This document shows positions 26,940 through 38,100 of a stretch of DNA of 64,000 nt, piece after piece (within the stretch, counting starts at the first letter, position 1; the number at the start of each line of letters is the position of its first letter). Made by a program: the position numbers and the translations under genes. The notes below the pieces were generated by a model. The model was not told the origin of the DNA. It made no database searches and saw only the letters and a program-made list of their open reading frames with translations. This stretch comes from CAMCXE01 sp036520615 (GTDB taxonomy: Bacteria; Pseudomonadota; Gammaproteobacteria; Pseudomonadales; Cellvibrionaceae). The DNA lies in the NCBI GenBank assembly GCA_036520615.1, contig DATDJI010000090.1, positions 31,472 through 95,471 of the forward strand, given 5' to 3'.

Positions 26940-28001
26940 TTAGGCGCCGCGCCGCAATAAATACATGCCGATAACCGCGCAGAGCGCAATGGGCAGCAGC
27001 ACAGCAACAAACGGGGAAAAACCAAATAACACGCTGCTGGGGCCGAGCAAATCCTGACTGGTGCGAAAGCCGATTCCCACCATAACGCCGCCAAACACCC
27101 GCGAGCCCATAGCGACTTGTCGTAAGGGCCCAAAAATAAACGAGATCGCAATCATCACTAGGCTTGTAATAGCCAGCGGCTGCAGGGCCTTCTTCCAAAA
27201 GGCAAGCCAAAACTCCTTGCCATCCTGGCCCTGCTCGTCCAAATATTTAGCGTAAGAAAAAAGCCGCAACATCGGCAGGTTATCTTTACCCAACATCAAC
27301 ACTTGCAGCAGTGTAGGGTTGAGGGCCGAAGCCCAGGAGCGCTGGTCGAATGTGCCTGCGTTCACCTGCGTGGGGGTAAGTTCTGTGTATTGACCGTCCC
27401 GCTCCTGCCACTGGCCACGCTGGTATTCGGCTGTTTTAGCGTAGCTGGAACGCAACAGACGGCCATCGTCGTTGAATTCAAACCGGCTGACGCCGATTAA
27501 ATCGCCGTTAGGTAAAAGCGCGGCAAAGTGCATATATTCATTGCCTTCGCGGTTCCACATGCCCTGGCCTGAGGTAATCGCGGAATCGCGCCCTAGCACT
27601 AAAGCCTTGCGGGATTCCCCATATTGATCAGTAAACGGAGTGACAAATTCGCCGAGAAACACCCCGAGCATAATGAACCCCAACACCGGACGCATAACCG
27701 AGGTGAGAATCTGTAATAGTGAGACACCAGCCGCGCGCATGACGACTAATTCGCTGCTGCCGGCCAATAGGCCTAAACCAATTAAACAGCCAACTAAAGC
27801 AGCTAGCGGTAAATAATCGTATATCCCTGTGGGTAAAGAAAAGGCTACATATATAAGGATTTCGTAAAAATTATAGGCTCCGCGCATCTGCCCCAGCTGG
27901 TCAACCATTTCGGAAATTGCCTGCAAGGCGACTATCACCAGTAATACGATAAAAATCGCCCCGGCAACACTGCGGCCGATATAGCTGTGCAACAGATTCA
28001 T
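26940..28001 (-). CDS. lptG: LPS export permease LptG
   Basis: One of the two transmembrane subunits of the LptB2FG ABC exporter, which drives lipopolysaccharide transport to the outer membrane. The 353-residue protein has paired N-terminal helices (MNLLHSYIGRSV onward), a periplasmic jellyroll-like centre and three C-terminal helices ending in YLLRRGA, which is the LptF/LptG fold. The ATG at 28001 overlaps the lptF stop by four bases, and I preferred it to an in-frame start five codons upstream. The lptF-lptG order and the divergent pepA are conserved in gammaproteobacteria. Confidence 0.95.
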   Translation of the reverse strand: MNLLHSYIGRSVAGAIFIVLLVIVALQAISEMVDQLGQMRGAYNFYEILIYVAFSLPTGIYDYLPLAALVGCLIGLGLLAGSSELVVMRAAGVSLLQILTSVMRPVLGFIMLGVFLGEFVTPFTDQYGESRKALVLGRDSAITSGQGMWNREGNEYMHFAALLPNGDLIGVSRFEFNDDGRLLRSSYAKTAEYQRGQWQERDGQYTELTPTQVNAGTFDQRSWASALNPTLLQVLMLGKDNLPMLRLFSYAKYLDEQGQDGKEFWLAFWKKALQPLAITSLVMIAISFIFGPLRQVAMGSRVFGGVMVGIGFRTSQDLLGPSSVLFGFSPFVAVLLPIALCAVIGMYLLRRGA

Positions 28002-29083
28002 TTGGCCACCTTCCAAAACAACAAGCGTTTAGGATCAAACAGTACCCAGGCCAGTAACGCAAACGCGCCGTGCACCCACCAGAGTAAAAAAGGCAATGAG
28101 TTTTTGCCCGTTTCCATCGCTCCGCGCGCCGCATTGGCCAACACTAAATACACCACATAAAGCAGAATGGCCGGGATCAGTTTAGCGTAGCGACCTGTGC
28201 GCGGTTGTGTGCGCGCCAAGGGTACGCTCAGTGCTACCACAATTAATACGAGCACCGGCATAGATAAGCGCCACTGCAATGTGGCCTTAGCTTCTTTATC
28301 CGTAGCTTTAAGCAATTGGAACGTGGAGAGCATATCGCTGAATTTTTTGGGTTTGGCGTCCACCGCAGGCTGTGGCACGTATTGTTGGTAGGTGGCAAAT
28401 TCCACCTCTTCATAGTTAGCTTGCCCAGGCGAGCCGCGATACTGCACGCCCTGCCCCAGCACTAAAAAGCGCTTAGCGGACTTATCATCAGTTATTGTGT
28501 AGCCGGTTTTTGCTGTCATCACTGAGAGCGCATCGCTGCCTTCATCTTTACCAGCTAAAAACACATTGCGCAGAGTTTTGCCGCCTTCGTCCACACCCTG
28601 CACATAGGCTACGCCTGCGCTATTGCTTAACCGGTGAAAGCGACCGGGCTTGAGGGTTTCAAATTCCGTACGATTGCGCTGCGCAGCTAATAAGCTCTCA
28701 GCCGCACGCGCACCCACTGGGCTTAAATAAAGGGAGAAAAAAGCCACTACGGCGGCAACTGCCAGGCCACAGACAAGGCTGTAGCGCAAAATAGTGCCTT
28801 CACTTACACCGCAAGCGGATAGCACGGTCATTTCGCTATCAATATACAAGCGCCCATAGGCAAGAAGAATTGCAATGAACAACCCGAGCGGAAGGATCAG
28901 TTCTAAGTAGCCGGGTAAGCGAAAGCTCAAAAGCGTAAACACTACGCCCGCATCGAGTTTGCCCGAGGCAGCTTCGGCTAAATAGCGTACAAAACGGCCG
29001 CTTAAAATCACTAGTAACAACACCAAGCTCACCGCCGCCATGCTCTGCAGCATTTCGCGGGCGAGGTAACGAAACAAAATCAC
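27998..29083 (-). CDS. lptF: LPS export permease LptF
   Basis: Partner of LptG in the LPS exporter. The family begins I-F-R-Y-L at its N-terminus, and here VILFRYLAREML starts with a GTG at 29083. I chose that GTG, giving about 361 residues. An upstream TTG at 29116 is possible but would add an atypical leader. Helices lie at about 14-35, 48-70 and 90-112, a periplasmic domain fills the middle, and three helices close the protein. The gene is divergent from pepA and overlaps lptG by four bases. Confidence 0.94.
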   Translation of the reverse strand: MILFRYLAREMLQSMAAVSLVLLLVILSGRFVRYLAEAASGKLDAGVVFTLLSFRLPGYLELILPLGLFIAILLAYGRLYIDSEMTVLSACGVSEGTILRYSLVCGLAVAAVVAFFSLYLSPVGARAAESLLAAQRNRTEFETLKPGRFHRLSNSAGVAYVQGVDEGGKTLRNVFLAGKDEGSDALSVMTAKTGYTITDDKSAKRFLVLGQGVQYRGSPGQANYEEVEFATYQQYVPQPAVDAKPKKFSDMLSTFQLLKATDKEAKATLQWRLSMPVLVLIVVALSVPLARTQPRTGRYAKLIPAILLYVVYLVLANAARGAMETGKNSLPFLLWWVHGAFALLAWVLFDPKRLLFWKVAK

Positions 29084-29294
29084 AAGCGCAATCCAGGTTA
29101 ACTGAAGGAGGGCCAAACCCGAGACGAGGTGCGGGGAGAGGCATGATATTCGCTTCCAAAGCCGCCACGCCGTGCCTTAAGCCAAAGCAATAGGCTACAC
29201 TGATCGGCTGCAAACACAGGCTGGCGATTATGGTGGCAAGCCCCACACAAGTCTACCCGCTGCACATTCACTTCAAACCTCAGGTGAGCGATTT

Positions 29295-30767
29295 ATGGAG
29301 TTATCCTCTAAGCTACTGCCACTGCAAACAAGCAAAACCGGCTGCGCCATTGTGGCGGTATTTGCGGACAAAACCTTCAGTGAAGATTACAAACGTCTGG
29401 ATGGCGTCAGCCAAGAGTCTATAAGCCGCTTGATAAAAGCAGGCGATTTTGTCTTTAAGACCGGCCAAATTGCCTGGATCAATTCCCCTCCAAAAGCCGC
29501 TTATCAGCGCGTGTTGTTAGTCTGCTTAGGCGCCAGCGCCAGTGGCATCAGCCTAAAAGATTACACATTGAGCCTGCAGCAAGTAGCCAAAGCGCTCGCT
29601 ACTCGCCCAGTGGGCAACGCCACTATCTATTTAAATGGCATCGACGGTTTAAGCGCTCACACCATGGGCTTCTGGGCCGCTGAGGTATTTAGCAAACAGG
29701 CCTATAGGTACACCACGACTAAAAAGCCCAAAGAGGGCATTCACGATATTAATTACCTGCAATTGAGCCTATCCAAAGCGCAGGCTAAGGCAGCAGCACA
29801 GGGTTTAGCGCAAGGGGAAGCAGTAGGCCACGGCATCAACTTCGCCCGCCAACTGGGCAACTTGCCCGGCAATATATGTACGCCCAGTTATTTAGCCCGC
29901 GAAGCTGAGCGCCTTGCTAAAACCGACAAAAACTTCAGCGTTAAAATTTTGGATGAAAAAGCCATGGCCAAACTGGGCATGGGCTCGCTGCTCTCGGTGG
30001 CGCGCGGCTCCGCCGAGCCTCCGCATTTAATTGTGTTGGAATACAAGGGCAAAACCAGCAAACAACCCCATGTACTAGTCGGCAAAGGCGTGACCTTTGA
30101 TACCGGCGGTATCAGCTTAAAACCTGGCGCAGGCATGGATGAAATGAAATTCGATATGTGTGGAGCAGCATCTGTGCTCGGCACGCTGGCTGCCTTGTCA
30201 CAAATGCAAGCGGCCGTGCATGTGGTAGGAATTATCGCCACCGTTGAGAATATGCCCGGCAGCCGCGCCACCAAACCTGGCGATGTGGTTACGTCCATGT
30301 CCGGCCAGACTATTGAGATTCTTAATACCGACGCTGAAGGCAGGTTAATTCTGTGCGATGCTCTCACTTACGCTGAACGCTTTAACCCGAAAACAGTAGT
30401 CGATATAGCCACCCTCACTGGCGCCTGTGTCGTCGCGCTCGGCCACCATGCCAGCGGCGTATTTTCCAATAATCAGCCGTTGGCGAATGCATTAATAGCC
30501 GCAGGTGAAGCGACGCAGGATCGCGCCTGGCAAATGCCACTTTGGGATGATTATCAAAAAGGCCTCGATAGTAATTTTGCCGACATCGCCAATATCGGCG
30601 GCCGCGAAGGCGGCGCTATTACGGCTGCGTGTTTTCTCAGCCGCTTCACCAAAGCATACACTTGGGCGCATTTGGATATAGCCGGAACCGCCTGGCACTC
30701 TGGCGGCGCCAAGGGTGCGACCGGCCGCCCAGTGGGCCTGTTAGTGAACTATCTGCTCAACGCCTAA
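29295..30767 (+). CDS. pepA: Leucyl aminopeptidase PepA
   Basis: Cytosolic M17 zinc aminopeptidase that removes N-terminal residues. In some gammaproteobacteria it also acts as a DNA-binding accessory protein in plasmid recombination. The 490-residue chain has the metal and active-site signatures VGKGVTFDTGGISLKP and NTDAEGRL, with a normal two-domain length. An AGGTGAG ribosome site precedes the ATG at 29295. It is followed two bases later by holC, the usual arrangement. Confidence 0.97.
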   Translation: MELSSKLLPLQTSKTGCAIVAVFADKTFSEDYKRLDGVSQESISRLIKAGDFVFKTGQIAWINSPPKAAYQRVLLVCLGASASGISLKDYTLSLQQVAKALATRPVGNATIYLNGIDGLSAHTMGFWAAEVFSKQAYRYTTTKKPKEGIHDINYLQLSLSKAQAKAAAQGLAQGEAVGHGINFARQLGNLPGNICTPSYLAREAERLAKTDKNFSVKILDEKAMAKLGMGSLLSVARGSAEPPHLIVLEYKGKTSKQPHVLVGKGVTFDTGGISLKPGAGMDEMKFDMCGAASVLGTLAALSQMQAAVHVVGIIATVENMPGSRATKPGDVVTSMSGQTIEILNTDAEGRLILCDALTYAERFNPKTVVDIATLTGACVVALGHHASGVFSNNQPLANALIAAGEATQDRAWQMPLWDDYQKGLDSNFADIANIGGREGGAITAACFLSRFTKAYTWAHLDIAGTAWHSGGAKGATGRPVGLLVNYLLNA

Positions 30768-30768
30768 C

Positions 30769-31191
30769 ATGTTAGGGCGTGCGGATTTTTATGTGTTGCC
30801 AGCAAGCGAAGATCGCATTCATTTCGCCTGCCGGCTAGTTGAAAAGGCCTACAAAATGGGCAATAGCGTTTGGCTGCGGGTCGACGAACAAGCGATAGCC
30901 GCGATTGATGAGAGCCTGTGGACGTTTAAACCCGAATCGTTTGTGCCACACGCGGCGTATAACCCTGCCGCACAGTTAACTGACTGCCCGGTATGGTTAG
31001 TGACGCATTTACTACCTGATGGCCAATGCGATCTGTTGGTGAATCTAGCCTCACAACCGTTAGAGCCATCCACAAACGCAGGCCGAGTAGCAGAACTAGT
31101 AACTCAACAGGCCGACGTTTTGCAACTCACTCGTCACCAATATGCGCGTTATAAAGCGCTAGAATGGACTATTAATACACACAAGCTTTAG
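30769..31191 (+). CDS. holC: DNA polymerase III chi subunit HolC
   Basis: Clamp-loader accessory subunit that binds single-strand binding protein and the psi subunit. The 140-residue protein begins with ADFYVL, then LVEKAYKMGNSVWLRV and later LWTFKPESFVPH, the standard chi landmarks. It lies directly after pepA with a one-base gap and is therefore probably co-transcribed with it. Confidence 0.93.
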   Translation: MLGRADFYVLPASEDRIHFACRLVEKAYKMGNSVWLRVDEQAIAAIDESLWTFKPESFVPHAAYNPAAQLTDCPVWLVTHLLPDGQCDLLVNLASQPLEPSTNAGRVAELVTQQADVLQLTRHQYARYKALEWTINTHKL

Positions 31192-31235
31192 CGGCTATAT
31201 TTTCTTTTCACCATTCACACACCGTAGCAACGCCT

Positions 31236-32123
31236 ATGTCAAAGCCTGAACCTACCGCCATTCATAAAGATAAAAATCATCTGGTAGCTGAACTCGAAGC
31301 CTTGCACCGCAGCCTAGCACCCGAGTCCAACATACCAGTGTTAGTGGAAGCGGTGCTTGATGGCGAGGACGAGACACCGGATCTGGCCGTTCAAATCGAC
31401 TTAGTGGATTCGTTGCTCGGCGATGATCAACCGCCTGCTGCAGTAAAAAAGCCGCTGAAAACTAAAAGTAACCCAGCTGCTGCAGCTGAGCTGCAATTGG
31501 ATTTAGGTTACGACCTGTTAGACGCTGCCGACTCCCCACTGCCGGAAGATCCAGGCGCAAACGAAAGCCTAAGCCAAGTCCATAACGATCCAATCAACTA
31601 CACCGGCGACGACTTATTTATTAACCATGAAGACCGGGAAAGCCATTTCACCGATGAGCCCATAGGATTTGAAGATAACGACGAGCCGCCGTTATTGGAA
31701 TTGGAGGACGCATTACCTGAGTCCTCCAGCGCGAAATTGGATACTGTATTTAAAGCCCTCAGCAGCCCAACGGAAGACCTCGACGACGAGAATCCATTTT
31801 TACCGGCCCATCTACGCGAAAAACTCCGCCGTAGCAAAGCTACGCTTATTGAAGAAATTCAGCGCTCAAGCGATGCCGTACATCAAAGCTCTGCGCTGAT
31901 TAAAGCCTATACAACCGACACACAGCTTAAAAATCGCGACCGTTCAATCTCTCCTTCTTTAGCACCGACACCTAAAGAGGATCACCGTAAAGACAATCAA
32001 ATTAAAGATAGCCACCAAGCGCTTATAGACGAGTTAGTCGCAGAGTTTTTACCAAAGATTGAAGCCAAATTGCGGCTGAAACTTGCAGAACAGCTGGCGG
32101 ATAAACCGCCTCGCGCGTTTTAA
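31236..32123 (+). CDS. Acidic protein of the pepA-holC locus, unknown function
   Basis: This 295-residue protein is rich in Asp, Glu, Leu and Pro and probably largely disordered. The one ordered-looking part is the C-terminal amphipathic segment (about 260-295, LIDELVAEFLPKIEAKLRLKL). No signal peptide or membrane helix is present. Pseudomonads carry a comparable acidic gene between holC and valS, but here the next gene is an opposing DUF418 protein and valS is absent from the window. A link to the replisome is only a guess from position. Confidence 0.8.
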   Translation: MSKPEPTAIHKDKNHLVAELEALHRSLAPESNIPVLVEAVLDGEDETPDLAVQIDLVDSLLGDDQPPAAVKKPLKTKSNPAAAAELQLDLGYDLLDAADSPLPEDPGANESLSQVHNDPINYTGDDLFINHEDRESHFTDEPIGFEDNDEPPLLELEDALPESSSAKLDTVFKALSSPTEDLDDENPFLPAHLREKLRRSKATLIEEIQRSSDAVHQSSALIKAYTTDTQLKNRDRSISPSLAPTPKEDHRKDNQIKDSHQALIDELVAEFLPKIEAKLRLKLAEQLADKPPRAF

Positions 32124-32156
32124 AGCGCTCTTGAACGGTTAAATTCACGCAGAGTA

Positions 32157-33323
32157 CTAAACCTCTGTATCGCGTTTAAATGGAATATCCGAACGCGTAT
32201 AAGTACAAGCACGCCAAAGCCATTCAACCGGGCCATAACGGTAGTGTTTAAACCACCAACGGGCAGCCAATATTTGCGCGATCCATAAAAAAACGCCCAA
32301 CAGAAAACTATTCACCTGCCCTAAATACATCCAAGCTGCCAAACCAAATCCGTAAAAAATGGGTACACATAAAATCGACTGCGCCAAATAAATACTCAAT
32401 GTCATGCGCCCGGGGAATGCTAAATAACGCAATAGTATTTGCAATCGAGTTTGGTACAACAGAACAAATATACACACGCTGGCAAGCGTTAACGCAAGAT
32501 TAAAATAAGCGTTAAAAATCCTTAGTAAAACGCCTTGAGTTTTCAAGCTCGAATAATGAGATTTAATTAAGTCCTCAGCCAAAAACAAGGGTACGGCCAC
32601 AAGTACACAGCATATCAAGCCGACAAAAAATCTTTTTTGCGATTGAGCCTGCTGGGTAAATATTTGCAACCGCGCAAGCCAAAAACCCAGTAAGCTCATG
32701 CCAATTACTGTCCATAAACGGCCGCTCTCCAGCATAAAAAACCATTTGCGTGCATTCCCATCCAGCGCATTGATAAGCACAAGTTGCCCTAAACTGCCTT
32801 CGGCATAAACGCGTAAAACATTGTCAAATTGTGGGAATAATGGCTGCGCAGAATCCGCAGAATATGAAATCCACATAGCTAAAAGCCAGACCGGGCCCTG
32901 TAATAGAAAAAACACACCCAGCATTAATACAACTAACTGAGGCGCGCGCCACAACGGTACTAACAACACCCCACAGATAGCCAGCACCTGTAATATATCG
33001 CCGCCGTATAACAGGCTATGCACATACCCGACAGCCAGTAACAGCCCTAGACGCCAAATAAACCGCGCGCGAAAGTCCACACCTCTATTCTGCTGATTGT
33101 TCAATAAAATAAAAAAACTTACACCAAATAGCAGCGCAAAAATCGCAAATGCTTTGCCACCAAACAAAGCAAATAAGGCGCTGTTTAGTGGATGGGGAAT
33201 GGGGTTTAACCAATAGACTTCATAATATTCAATCATATGAATTAAAAACAAACCCATAAGCGCATAACCGCGCAGGGAGTCAATTAGATCAACTCGCGAT
33301 TGTTGCATATCGAATGCCACCAT
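32157..33323 (-). CDS. DUF418 (YeiB-like) integral membrane protein
   Basis: Polytopic inner-membrane protein of 388 residues with about ten hydrophobic segments. It begins with the family motif RVDLIDSLRGYALMGLFLIHM near residues 10-30. The C-terminal DUF418 region includes FPGRMTLSIYLAQSI and GPVEWLWR. Family members are suggested to be transporters or acyl/sugar-modifying membrane enzymes; the function is not established. It is convergent with the acidic gene and appears monocistronic. Confidence 0.9.
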   Translation of the reverse strand: MVAFDMQQSRVDLIDSLRGYALMGLFLIHMIEYYEVYWLNPIPHPLNSALFALFGGKAFAIFALLFGVSFFILLNNQQNRGVDFRARFIWRLGLLLAVGYVHSLLYGGDILQVLAICGVLLVPLWRAPQLVVLMLGVFFLLQGPVWLLAMWISYSADSAQPLFPQFDNVLRVYAEGSLGQLVLINALDGNARKWFFMLESGRLWTVIGMSLLGFWLARLQIFTQQAQSQKRFFVGLICCVLVAVPLFLAEDLIKSHYSSLKTQGVLLRIFNAYFNLALTLASVCIFVLLYQTRLQILLRYLAFPGRMTLSIYLAQSILCVPIFYGFGLAAWMYLGQVNSFLLGVFLWIAQILAARWWFKHYRYGPVEWLWRACTYTRSDIPFKRDTEV

Positions 33324-33696
33324 TAATCATGCTAATAGGCGATATTTTTAACAGTTTTGAAAAAGGCTTGCGACTTATGCGTCTCGTTGATTATTGTGTA
33401 GGAGCAACAACGTAAGGTCTAACTACCGCACCTATTATTAAATTCTCGTGCGATACAGAATTATAGACAGCTAGTGACTATTCGTCACGCAACGGAAATG
33501 CTGGCTGGGGGCGCCGCTACACGCCAATAGCCGACCAATTGCAAAGAGTTAATGCGCGGGTCCACTGAAAAAATAACAAAATCTAAGCGCGTCACCCCGG
33601 CATTATCAATTGCACGTTAGAACAGCGCAGCCTAGATTTTTTAAAGCAATCCGGTTAAAAGTCCTAAATGAATTACACATAGAACATTAGACGAAC
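33324..33696. other. Intergenic region, nothing recognised
   Basis: About 370 bp between the DUF418 start and the stop of the efflux operon. I see no gene, repeat or strong terminator. Confidence 0.4.
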
Positions 33697-35145
33697 TCAG
33701 CGCACCTGCGCAACAACATTATTATTTGTAGGCGACCCGGCTCCTAAACTTTTGTAGACGCGAATTAAATTTAATAATAACTGCGCTTCGCTCTGGGCAT
33801 ATTGGGCACTAATGGCAAGATGGCTGCGCTCTACATCTAACACCGTAGATAAATCCCCCACCCCCAAAGCAAATTTCTCACGCGCCGCTTTAGCCGCTAA
33901 AGCACTGGCGTTAACGGCTTTTTGCAAGCCATTGCGCCTTTGCTCTTCTTGGCCGAAATCCACCATAGCATTATCAATTTCTTCTAATGCTACTAATAGC
34001 GCCTCATCCAATTGCAAGAGAGCGCCATGGCTCTGCGCATCCGCTGCATGTATGCGCGCTTGCACGCGGCCTAAATCAAATGCAGCCCAACGCAAACGCG
34101 GGCCAAAATAAAATGTATCTGTACCTGAATTACCCAGACTATTCCAGTCTGAAGCCACAAAACCCAAACCACCGGTTAACTGGATACTCGGATACAGATC
34201 AGCAACTTGAATATTATAATTGGCAAGTGCAGCGCGGGCTTTTTGTTGCGCTTTAACAATATCCGGGCGACTGGCAATTAATCCCGCTGTATCGCCCAAA
34301 TCAAATTGCGCTGGCACATTGGGTAAGTTTTCATAGGCTGTTAATTTTTGTTTAAGCTCCACCATTGGAGTGCCCGTTAATACCGCTAAGCGATTTATAT
34401 GCGTATTAATTTGGCCAATAAATTGTTGTTCATTAGCTTGCGTTAATTGATATTGAGCTTCTGCACGGGCCACATCTAAAGAATCGCTATGGCCGACCTG
34501 CGCATAGGTTTGCGTTAACGCAAAAGTCTGTCGCTGTTTTTCGCGATTTTCCTGTGCAATACGCAATTGTAATTGTGCACTGCGCAACTGCACATACACC
34601 GCAGCTACCTCTGCACTAATTGTGCTGCGCACAGCGGCTAAATCAGCTGCCGCCCATTGTGCTTGGGCGTGAGCATAAGTCGCTTGGTTGCGCAGCCGGC
34701 CGAACAAATCAATCTCCCACTGGCTATCAAATTGTGCTTGCACCTGTGTATTAATCTCAGGGCTTCCCGCAGCCATTTGGTTTTCAGGCAATTTACTGCG
34801 CGTTTGGCTTGCAGTTAATTCGGTGTGGGGTAAACGATCGCGCTTTGCGCCTTGCCAAAGTGCACGGGCGGATTCCAAAGCGCTACTAGCAATTTGCAGC
34901 GAATTATTGCGCGCCCATGCATCTTGCATTAAAGCATTCAGAGTTTGGTCGTTAAATTGTACCCACCAATTATGCGCTTCTGTCTGTGTCTGTGTCCGGG
35001 CCTGCTGCGGCAGCGTAATTTGCGCAGCCACCGCAACTGACTTTTGTGCAGGCAGCTGCGTATCCATTGATTTAAATTGGCTACAGCCACTAAGCGCTAA
35101 AACATCAAGCGTTAAAAACAACAAAGTGCCGGGTATCAGCTTCAT
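33697..35145 (-). CDS. RND efflux outer-membrane channel lipoprotein (OprM/NodT family)
   Basis: Outer-membrane exit duct of a tripartite pump. The 482-residue protein has a lipoprotein signal with lipobox LSGC near residue 21. Two OEP repeats follow, with WWVQFNDQTL near residue 60 and GGLGFVASDW in the second half, and long alpha-helical Ala/Gln-rich stretches form the tunnel. It is the last gene of the operon and overlaps the pump gene by ATGA. Confidence 0.94.
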   Translation of the reverse strand: MKLIPGTLLFLTLDVLALSGCSQFKSMDTQLPAQKSVAVAAQITLPQQARTQTQTEAHNWWVQFNDQTLNALMQDAWARNNSLQIASSALESARALWQGAKRDRLPHTELTASQTRSKLPENQMAAGSPEINTQVQAQFDSQWEIDLFGRLRNQATYAHAQAQWAAADLAAVRSTISAEVAAVYVQLRSAQLQLRIAQENREKQRQTFALTQTYAQVGHSDSLDVARAEAQYQLTQANEQQFIGQINTHINRLAVLTGTPMVELKQKLTAYENLPNVPAQFDLGDTAGLIASRPDIVKAQQKARAALANYNIQVADLYPSIQLTGGLGFVASDWNSLGNSGTDTFYFGPRLRWAAFDLGRVQARIHAADAQSHGALLQLDEALLVALEEIDNAMVDFGQEEQRRNGLQKAVNASALAAKAAREKFALGVGDLSTVLDVERSHLAISAQYAQSEAQLLLNLIRVYKSLGAGSPTNNNVVAQVR

Positions 35146-38100
35146 AGGGAATACTCCGAATTAATTATATGTGCTGCAGTTGGAGTTTTTTTACCTTCTA
35201 ATTTACGCGCTAATACATAAAAAATGGGTGTAAAAAACAAACCGAAAAAGGTAACGCCTAGCATGCCGGAAAATACCGCAATACCCATTACGCTGCGCAT
35301 TTCAGCTCCAGCGCCGGTGGAAAATACCATCGGCAACACACCCATAATAAATGCGAATGACGTCATTAAAATTGGGCGCAATCGCATACGGCTTGCGGTA
35401 ATAGCCGCTTGATACGTGGCCATACCACGCAGTTCCAATTCCCGCGCAAACTCCACAATTAAAATAGCATTTTTACTTGCTAACCCTGCCAATACGAACA
35501 GGCTCACCTGCGTAAAAATATTGTTATCGCCGCCGGTAACCCACACACCAAATAGTGCGGACAAAATAGATAGCGGCACAATAGATACGACAACTAACGG
35601 CAACGCTAAGCTTTCGTACTGCGCGGCTAAAACTAAAAACACCAATAATAAACACAGCGGCAGAATATAAATTGCGGTGTTACCAGCCAATACTTCCTGA
35701 TAGGTTAATTCCGTCCATTCGTATTCAATGCCAGTTGGCAGAGTTTCAGCCAGAATTTCTTTAATAGCATCCTGCGCCTGCCCGCTTGAATAGCCCGGCG
35801 CAGCATTACCGTTTAAATCTGCTGCTAAATAACCGTTGTAATGGGCGGCGCTTTCCGGGCCAAAACTCTCTTTAATACTCAACACAGAACCTAAGGGCAC
35901 CATTTCACCGCTGGTATTGCGCAGTTTTAAATTTAACGCGTCTTGGGGGCTATTGCGAAAAGGCGCATCGGCTTGAGCAATTACCTGGTACGTACGGCCG
36001 AACTGATTAAAATCATTGACATATAAAGATCCCAAATAAATTTGCATACTGTCAAAAATCTCCTTGATATTAAGACCTAATTGCTTAGCTTTCGGCCGGT
36101 CCAAGTCAGCATACAATTGCGGTACATTAATTTTAAAATTCGAAAATACACTGGCAAGCTCAGGCCTTGTGGCGGCTTTCTGCTGCACTTGAGCAACCAC
36201 TTCAGCCAGGCGCTCATACCCCAAACCGCCGCGATCTTCAATTTGCAGTTTAAATCCACCGGTAGTGCCCAGACCGCGCACTGGTGGAGGCGGAAATATC
36301 GCGATAAATGCCTCGGGAATCCCGGCAAATTTCATTTGTAATGTGCGTGCGATAGCGCCTGCGCTGAGATTTTTATCAGTGCGCTCATCAAAAGGCTTTA
36401 ATGGAAAAAATACAATGCCTGCACTTGCACTGTTGGTGAAACCATTAATGCTCAACCCAGGGAACTGCACAGCATTAGCCACACCGCCCTCGCCTAAGCC
36501 TATATCACCCATTTTTTTAATGACCTGAGCGGTGCGCGCTAGGGTAGCGCCGTCGGGTAATTGTGCGAAGGCAATTAAATATTGTTTATCCTGCGCAGGC
36601 ACAAATCCTTTAGGAATTGATAAAAATTCACCGGCTGTGAGCGCTAAAAACACAACATAAATTCCTAATGCCAGCGATTTACGTCCTAATAATTTTCCTA
36701 CCTGCGTGGAATAACGGCCTGAGCTGCGGGAGAAAACACGGTTAAAGCCTGCAAAAAAACGCCCGAGAAATCGATCCATCAGGCGCGTGAGCCTATCTTT
36801 AGGTGCCGTATGGCTTTTAAGCAAAAGCGCCGCTAAAGCAGGACTTAGAGTCAACGAATTAATTGCAGAAATAACTGTGGAAATGGCAATCGTCAGCGCA
36901 AACTGTTTATAAAATTGCCCAGTTAAACCACTGACAAATGCTATAGGCACAAATACAGCAATGAGCGTGAGGGAAATAGCAATAATAGGCCCACTTACTT
37001 CTTGCATCGCTTTATATGTAGCTTCCAATGGGCTAAGCCCATCTTCAATATTGCGCTCGACGTTTTCTACAACCACAATGGCATCATCAACCACAATACC
37101 AATAGCCAATACCAAGCCGAATAAGCTCAACGTATTAATTGAAAAACCAAATACCCACATGAGGGCAAACGTACCAATAATAGACACAGGTACTGCTAGT
37201 AAAGGAATTATCGATGCGCGCCAGGTTTGTAAAAATAAAATCACCACCACTACGACTAATGCCAAGGCTTCCAACAGAGTTTTAATAACGGCTTTAATTG
37301 AACTTTTAACAAAAATTGTTGGATCGTACACCACTTTATAATCGACACCGGAGGGTAGACGCGATTTAATCGCCGCCATTTTTGCACGCACACCGTCAGA
37401 AATTTGAATTGCGTTAGCACCGGGACTTTGAAATATAGGAATCGCGACGGCAGGCTGTCCGTCTAACTGAGCCGCGAGGTTAAAATCTGCCGCGCTCATT
37501 TCAATACGGGCCAGATCTTTCAATAAAATCAATTCACCCTGATTACCTGCACGCACAATAATATTGCCGAATTCCTCAGGGGTAGAAAGCCTACCCTTAG
37601 CATTTACCGGTAATTGCACATCGATTAAATTAGTTGTCGGCGCGCCGCCAATAAGTCCTGCGGCAACTTGAATATTTTGTTCGCGGATAGCATTAGTTAC
37701 ATCGCTGGCGGTTAAGCGATACTGCGCAATTTTATCCGGGTTTAACCAAATGCGCATGGCGTAGTCGCCCGAACCAAATAGGCGCACAAGCCCGACACCT
37801 GGCACCTTGGCCAATTCATCTTTAATATTCATTAATGCATAATTGCGCAAATACAATTCATCATAGGATTTATCCGGTGAAATTAAATGCACAACCATCG
37901 TTAAATCCGGCGAGCTTTTTACCACTGTAACGCCCGCCTGGCGCGTTACATCTGGCAGGCGCGGTAGCGCTTGCGACACGCGGTTTTGCACCATTTGCTG
38001 AGCTAAATCGGCATTGGTGCCAATTTTAAATGTCACCGTAAGGGTTAAGCGGCCATCGGTAGTCGCCTGGGAAAACATATACAACATATTTTCCGTACCA